From the NCBI RefSeq assembly GCF_900141635.1, contig NZ_FSRH01000006.1, positions 132,755 through 196,754 of the forward strand: a DNA stretch of 64,000 bases. Reading direction: 5' to 3'. Positions 62,982 to 64,000 of the stretch are shown here, piece by piece; position 1 is the first letter of the stretch, and each line of letters opens with the position of its first letter. A program made the translations under genes and the position numbers. The notes beneath the pieces are model-generated. The model did no database searches. It was not told the origin of the DNA and saw only the letters and a list, made by a program, of their open reading frames with translations. The stretch is from Peptoclostridium litorale DSM 5388 (GTDB lineage Bacteria > Bacillota > Clostridia > Peptostreptococcales > Peptostreptococcaceae).

Positions 62982-63479
62982 TTATTCGCAATCTTTCATA
63001 TCCAGTGCTTTGTTTATGGTTTCTTGAATAACAGACCCACAGCATTTTCCAAGTGGATTGTTAATTTCACATTTTGTATTTTTCATAGCTCCTGTGAGCC
63101 TTATAATATCTTTCATATCCTTTGCGCCATTTTTAATAACAGCATCAATGATTTGTTTTTCTGTCATACGATTGCAATAGCATATATATTTCGGATTAGC
63201 ATCTGTTTTAAACTATATTGGAATCTTCATATCTTGTTTTTTGAATATTTGATTTTCTTGATTATAATAAACAACATCACAATTTTCATTTAAGCAAATA
63301 TAGTAGCATTCGTTACGAACTGTATTGACTAAATTATCGAGTACAAAATATTTCACAGTTATACTTTTTATTTCTTGGGTTTCTCCACTACATATAGGAC
63401 AAACCGAAGCTTGCTCTACAGACTCTGCAGAATTTTCATTAGTTACTCAGCAAGATGTTTTAATCTTATTATTTTTCAA
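62982..63479 (-). pseudogene. CopZ-type copper chaperone with N-terminal zinc ribbon and BFD-like [2Fe-2S] domain, interrupted by TGA and TAG
   Basis: A 165-codon frame starting at TTG (63477-63479, GGAGG 8 nt upstream). It is broken by TGA at 63447-63449 (codon 11) and TAG at 63213-63215 (codon 89). Between and after the stops the frame is intact. It shows a zinc-ribbon CPIC with a later CLNENCD, then CYC followed by a BFD-type helix-turn region and GKCC with an upstream Cys, the cluster ligands of CopZ N-terminal-type proteins. TGA follows a Cys codon where relatives often have a Cys-Cys pair. TAG falls where they have Trp (IPI-W-FK). Most simply a recent pseudogene; recoding is discussed in findings. 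Confidence 0.7.
63416..63430 (-). other. Hairpin 3' of the in-frame TGA (SECIS-like candidate)
   Basis: In the mRNA, CUGCAG-AGU-CUGUAG forms a 6-bp stem, 16 nt after the UGA. An alternative 4-bp form has the loop AGAGUCU, similar to the AGGUCU loop of E. coli fdhF. This is suggestive only. Confidence 0.25.
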
Positions 63480-63721
63480 TGTGTACACCTCCAGGATTAA
63501 GTCTTAGTACAAAATACGTATAGAAGTAGACCTTGATAACACTAACTGACTGAATTTTAATCAATTTAAAATGTTTGGATACAAGTTTGCATCATATGTT
63601 CAAGTTGTTCATTATATTATGTATAGTGTAAAATTAAAATACAAACAATTGCAAAAATAAAATACAATTCAAAAATAGAAAAAGTCATTGTCAACATCCA
63701 CAAAATATACTACCCTTTAGG

Positions 63722-64000
63722 TGTCGAATCTAAAAGGGGGTAGAAAGGAATGTTAACAATGACTCGAATTAAGCATATCAAAAAACTGTACACTTTTAAA
63801 TGAAAAAATGTAAGTGAAATATGTAAGTTAACAGGCCATAACTATAGGACTGTAGTTAAATACCTTGAAAAAAATGATTTTAATGAAAAAATTGAAAAAA
63901 ATAGCGATGACAAAAGAGGTAGGCCAAGACAAATTGATTCTGTTATAGGAATAATAGATCAGTGGCTTATGCAAGACAAATCAGCTCCGCTGAAACAAAG
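63722..64000 (+). mobile_element. Left end of an IS21-family insertion sequence (partial)
   Basis: The element probably begins at TGTCGAATC (63722), fitting the TGT-starting ends of IS21-family elements. It is followed within 40 bp by an istA-like gene reading rightward. The right end and istB lie beyond the window. Confidence 0.6.
63759..64000 (+). pseudogene. istA: IS21-family transposase IstA, N-terminal part with in-frame TGA
   Basis: A partial gene from ATG at 63759 (GAAAGGA 9 nt upstream) to the window end. The frame encodes MTRIKHIKKLY then, after a TGA at 63801-63803, KNVSEICKLTGHNYRTVVKYL, the N-terminal helix-turn-helix of IS21 transposases. It continues with RGRPRQID and a DQWL segment. 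The TGA lies where relatives have Gly (GGA to TGA is one substitution). The rest, including the DDE catalytic domain, is off-window. Without readthrough or a downstream start the HTH would be separated from the N-terminal residues. Confidence 0.7.

Overview
The window reads as the chromosome of an anaerobic, low-to-moderate-GC, Gram-positive bacterium of the Clostridia. The basis is dense gene packing with strong GGAGG-type ribosome binding sites, many TTG starts, a SigI/RsgI pair, RelQ, GatCAB, an S-layer-homology protein, lipoproteins and CadC-type metal sensing. A dipeptide/oligopeptide importer, an amino-acid-type dCache chemoreceptor and an APC permease suit a peptide or amino-acid fermenter. 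A Peptostreptococcaceae-like organism such as Peptoclostridium is my guess; no rRNA or tRNA gene is present to confirm it.

Layout. 1-16.8 kb is mostly minus-strand housekeeping: an RNA methyltransferase (partial), PHP phosphatase, RsuA-type pseudouridine synthase, class II aldolase (plus strand), an Lgt-like transferase, a large lipoprotein, a HAD nucleotidase, methyltransferases, a TtcA-like PP-loop enzyme, RelQ, an MBL hydrolase, radical SAM and DMT transporter genes, and an unrecognised pair that includes a metallophosphoesterase with eroded metal motifs. 16.8-26.3 kb is envelope and sensing: a cell-wall amidase, a CadC-type repressor paired with an AIR-synthase-like protein, sigI-rsgI, a chemoreceptor and a very acidic SLH protein. 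26.5-32.4 kb is oppBCDFA. 33-36.2 kb is gatCAB. 36.2-41.6 kb holds an orphan Eco57I-type DNA methyltransferase, ligA and a YibE/F protein. 41.8-52.7 kb holds transporters (DMT, an HlyD/ABC efflux operon, CNNM/CorC, CDF), a solitary molybdopterin oxidoreductase, a PAP2 phosphatase and a cupin. 52.7-57.6 kb has two membrane-anchored GGDEF-EAL proteins. 57.9-61.0 kb has a three-domain rhodanese lipoprotein and an APC permease.

From about 61 kb the sequence becomes visibly more AT-rich and gene-poor, and looks accessory. It contains unrecognised ORFs, a set of 20-bp iteron-like repeats, a CopZ-type copper-chaperone gene interrupted by one in-frame TGA and one in-frame TAG, and the left end of an IS21-family element whose istA also carries an in-frame TGA. 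I see no complete new defence or metabolic system. The most interesting items are the CopZ gene with stop codons at a Cys and a Trp position (with a hairpin after the TGA), the repeat cluster beside it, the CadC-like sensor that is not next to a metal pump, and the triple-rhodanese lipoprotein.
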